A stretch of DNA of 7,229 nt, from positions 1 to 7,229 of the forward strand of contig QKGK01000221.1 of NCBI GenBank assembly GCA_003250455.1. Direction: 5' to 3'. The translations under genes were made by a program, and so were the position numbers. The notes under the pieces were generated by a model. That model was not told where the DNA came from and ran no database searches. It saw nothing but the letters and a program-made list of their open reading frames with translations. This DNA comes from Chloroflexota bacterium (lineage in GTDB: Bacteria; Chloroflexota; Anaerolineae; Anaerolineales; UBA11579). This document shows positions 5,696-7,229 of this stretch, one piece after another (within the stretch, counting starts at the first letter, position 1; each line of letters opens with the position of its first letter).

Positions 5696-7229
5696 TTACA
5701 GGAACAAGCGCCAAAACCAGGCAAACCAGACAAAAGCCAAACTGGCTGCCGTACCGAAGGAATACTGCAGCTTGCCCCACAAGGGTACGGCTGCATCCTT
5801 CCACACCATCACCAGGAATATGGGAAGGCTAATTGTCAGGGCAGCACTTACCCAGGGGATGCCAAAGACAAATTTGGCATAGACCGGGATCATTTTGAAG
5901 AACTGCAGGATATCGGCCCTGGTCATGATGAGTGCAAACCCAACGAAGAACACCAGGTTGAGCAAGCTCACCAGCCAAAGGACCGGGCTGCCCTGGCGAG
6001 CAAACGGCCAGGCTACCGCCACCGAGAGGAAGATGACCAGCATGGCGGCCACCGCCCCCAACTGGAAGTTGAAGCTCTGGTACACGGGCATCTTTTTATA
6101 GGTACCCGTCCCGCCAAAGCTCAGGTAGCGCACGGTTCCAGCCTGATCCTCGATAAAGACAACAAAGAAATCCGGGGAACTCAGGCTGCGGAACAACCTC
6201 GGCTGCACTTCTTCGTAGCGGCTGCTGCCAATCGTGATCGTGCCGTCACCGTTGTCGCGCACATTCATATTATCCATCAGCGCATTGACCTTGAAAAAGT
6301 CCATCTGGGATATCCCGGCAAGCTGGTAGTGACCCACATATTCGGCAGCGCGGGCAGCGGCATCCGGCAGCCGTGCCAGATCGGGGATCGGCTTGATTGA
6401 CGATTCCGGTATAAAGGTCTTCAACACTTCTGTGGAAAGCGATTTGATCATATCGTACGCATCGGTCGAGCGGGCAGTTTTATTGAGCGCACGGTGGTTG
6501 ACAGTAATGAACATCCCAAAATCATTTTCAGGAGAAAGGACCATCCTATTGGCAAAGCCGATCCCGTTGCCGTCGTGGTAGATCACCTTGCGCCCTTCGA
6601 AGGTGATCTCGGTAAAACCGAAAGTTCGTCCCCGGCTGTATTCGTGTGCAGCTGCCTGCCGGGTGAGGATCATTTCCACGGTTTCGGGCTGCAGCACGCG
6701 CACGCCGTCCAGCTCGCCGCCGTTGAGCAGCGCCAGCATGTAGCGTCCTATATCGTTGGCGGTGGTCACCATGGCGATCCCCCCGGGTTGGTTGACGAAG
6801 TCCAGCGGCACGGTTTGATAGGCGCCCTTGTCATACAGGTAACCGTTGGCAAGCACATTCGAAATCGAGGCAGGCAAGGGCTGCTGGTAGGTAGTGCGGG
6901 TCATACCTAGGGGGGCAAAGAGGTTCTCCTCAAACACCTGCGGAAATGGCTCTCCGGAAACCTTTTCCACGGCATATGCCAACAAGGTATGTTCCATGCT
7001 TGTGTAGCTCAGCACCACGCCAGGCGGGTTGACCCTGGGGGCCATCTTGGTGCGCAAGTAATCCCCCAGCGGGAGCCAGGAATTTGCATTCACCGAGTGA
7101 GAGCCCACCAGCTGATCAGCATACCCACCGGTCAGGGTGAGCAGCTGTGCTACCGTGCTGGCCGGGCCAAAGCCGTCGCTGAGATCCAGATCGTCAATGT
7201 AATTGCTTACAGGTGCGTCCAGGGATAGG
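5696..7229 (-). CDS. Beta-lactamase-fold (S12-type) serine hydrolase with C-terminal membrane helices (5' part outside window)
   Basis: The frame is open to the right edge, so the N-terminus and the catalytic SxxK are outside the window; 510 residues are visible. Numbering from the first visible codon: SLDAPVSNYIDDL (2-14) and TVAQLLTLTGGY (25-36) match the stretch just after SxxK in the class C beta-lactamase/PBP4* family. SYTS (74-77) sits where YxN is expected, and YHDGNGIGF (217-225) corresponds to the third (HxG) motif. A beta-rich segment follows at about 297-378 (VGHYQL ... YLSFGG), then four membrane helices (about 390-410, 415-436, 456-476, 488-509). The GTG at 7108 is internal, not the start. 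By family it is an outward-facing, membrane-anchored peptidase, esterase or D-amino-acid-peptide hydrolase; the substrate is unknown. The motifs differ from those of true beta-lactamases, so antibiotic resistance should not be assumed. The XRE gene follows on the same strand after 117 bp. Confidence 0.88.
   Translation of the reverse strand, partial: LSLDAPVSNYIDDLDLSDGFGPASTVAQLLTLTGGYADQLVGSHSVNANSWLPLGDYLRTKMAPRVNPPGVVLSYTSMEHTLLAYAVEKVSGEPFPQVFEENLFAPLGMTRTTYQQPLPASISNVLANGYLYDKGAYQTVPLDFVNQPGGIAMVTTANDIGRYMLALLNGGELDGVRVLQPETVEMILTRQAAAHEYSRGRTFGFTEITFEGRKVIYHDGNGIGFANRMVLSPENDFGMFITVNHRALNKTARSTDAYDMIKSLSTEVLKTFIPESSIKPIPDLARLPDAAARAAEYVGHYQLAGISQMDFFKVNALMDNMNVRDNGDGTITIGSSRYEEVQPRLFRSLSSPDFFVVFIEDQAGTVRYLSFGGTGTYKKMPVYQSFNFQLGAVAAMLVIFLSVAVAWPFARQGSPVLWLVSLLNLVFFVGFALIMTRADILQFFKMIPVYAKFVFGIPWVSAALTISLPIFLVMVWKDAAVPLWGKLQYSFGTAASLAFVWFAWFWRLFL

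Noticed and set aside
5672..6400. A 242-codon open frame on the plus strand
   Set aside because: It lies opposite the serine hydrolase and its C-terminal membrane helices. Its translation is rich in His, Gln and Arg without domain features, as expected of an antisense frame.
7106..7108. GTG as start codon of the serine hydrolase
   Set aside because: The frame stays open upstream to the window edge, and the 40 extra codons encode the conserved region (LDAPVSNYI ... QLLTLTGGY) that belongs to the family core.
1..7229. A defence island, mobile element, CRISPR array or biosynthetic cluster
   Set aside because: No transposase, integrase, repeat-spacer array, nuclease/toxin pair or assembly-line enzyme was seen. 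The genes are chromosomal housekeeping or surface types.

Overview
The window carries seven protein-coding genes on both strands. Two of them run off the ends: a PLP enzyme at the left edge and a serine hydrolase at the right edge. No rRNA, tRNA, CRISPR array, transposase or phage gene was seen. The likely source is a member of Chloroflexota, probably Anaerolineae-like. That is inferred from style, not from a marker gene: a secreted protein with a plant-like leucine-rich repeat on a long Pro/Thr stalk, a lipoprotein-type amino-acid binding protein, and an XRE/DUF4870 fusion.

Layout. Positions 2-664 (minus) hold the N-terminal 221 codons of a fold-type I, class V aminotransferase/cysteine-desulfurase-like enzyme. 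It has its own extended -10 promoter and a strong Shine-Dalgarno (SD) site. A rho-independent terminator (820-861) separates it from a minus-strand gene for a signal-peptide/LRR/Pro-Thr-stalk/transmembrane surface protein (883-1806). That gene is divergent from a plus-strand operon at 2048-4892 encoding a complete polar amino-acid ABC importer: a lipoprotein binding protein, a permease with a long N-terminal membrane extension, and an ATPase. The binding-protein gene is separated from the permease gene by 198 bp containing a perfect 13-bp hairpin. The permease and ATPase genes overlap by 29 bp. A 15-bp-arm bidirectional terminator (4928-4962) ends the operon and also serves the convergent minus-strand gene 4980-5579, an XRE helix-turn-helix protein fused to a DUF4870-like membrane domain. 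Upstream of that, on the same strand, is a beta-lactamase-fold (S12-type) serine hydrolase with four C-terminal membrane helices (5696 to beyond 7229).

How the genes work together. Only the ABC importer forms a clear functional unit: the binding protein captures a polar amino acid or similar solute, a probable permease homodimer passes it through the membrane, and the ATPase powers uptake. The other genes look like independent transcription units involved in surface, envelope or sulfur/amino-acid functions.

I found no convincing new multi-gene system. The items most worth a second look are the XRE-membrane fusion with a palindrome near its promoter, the LRR-stalk protein whose first ATG lies in its own -10 box, the very acidic binding protein, the permease N-terminal extension, and the hairpins between the binding-protein and permease genes.
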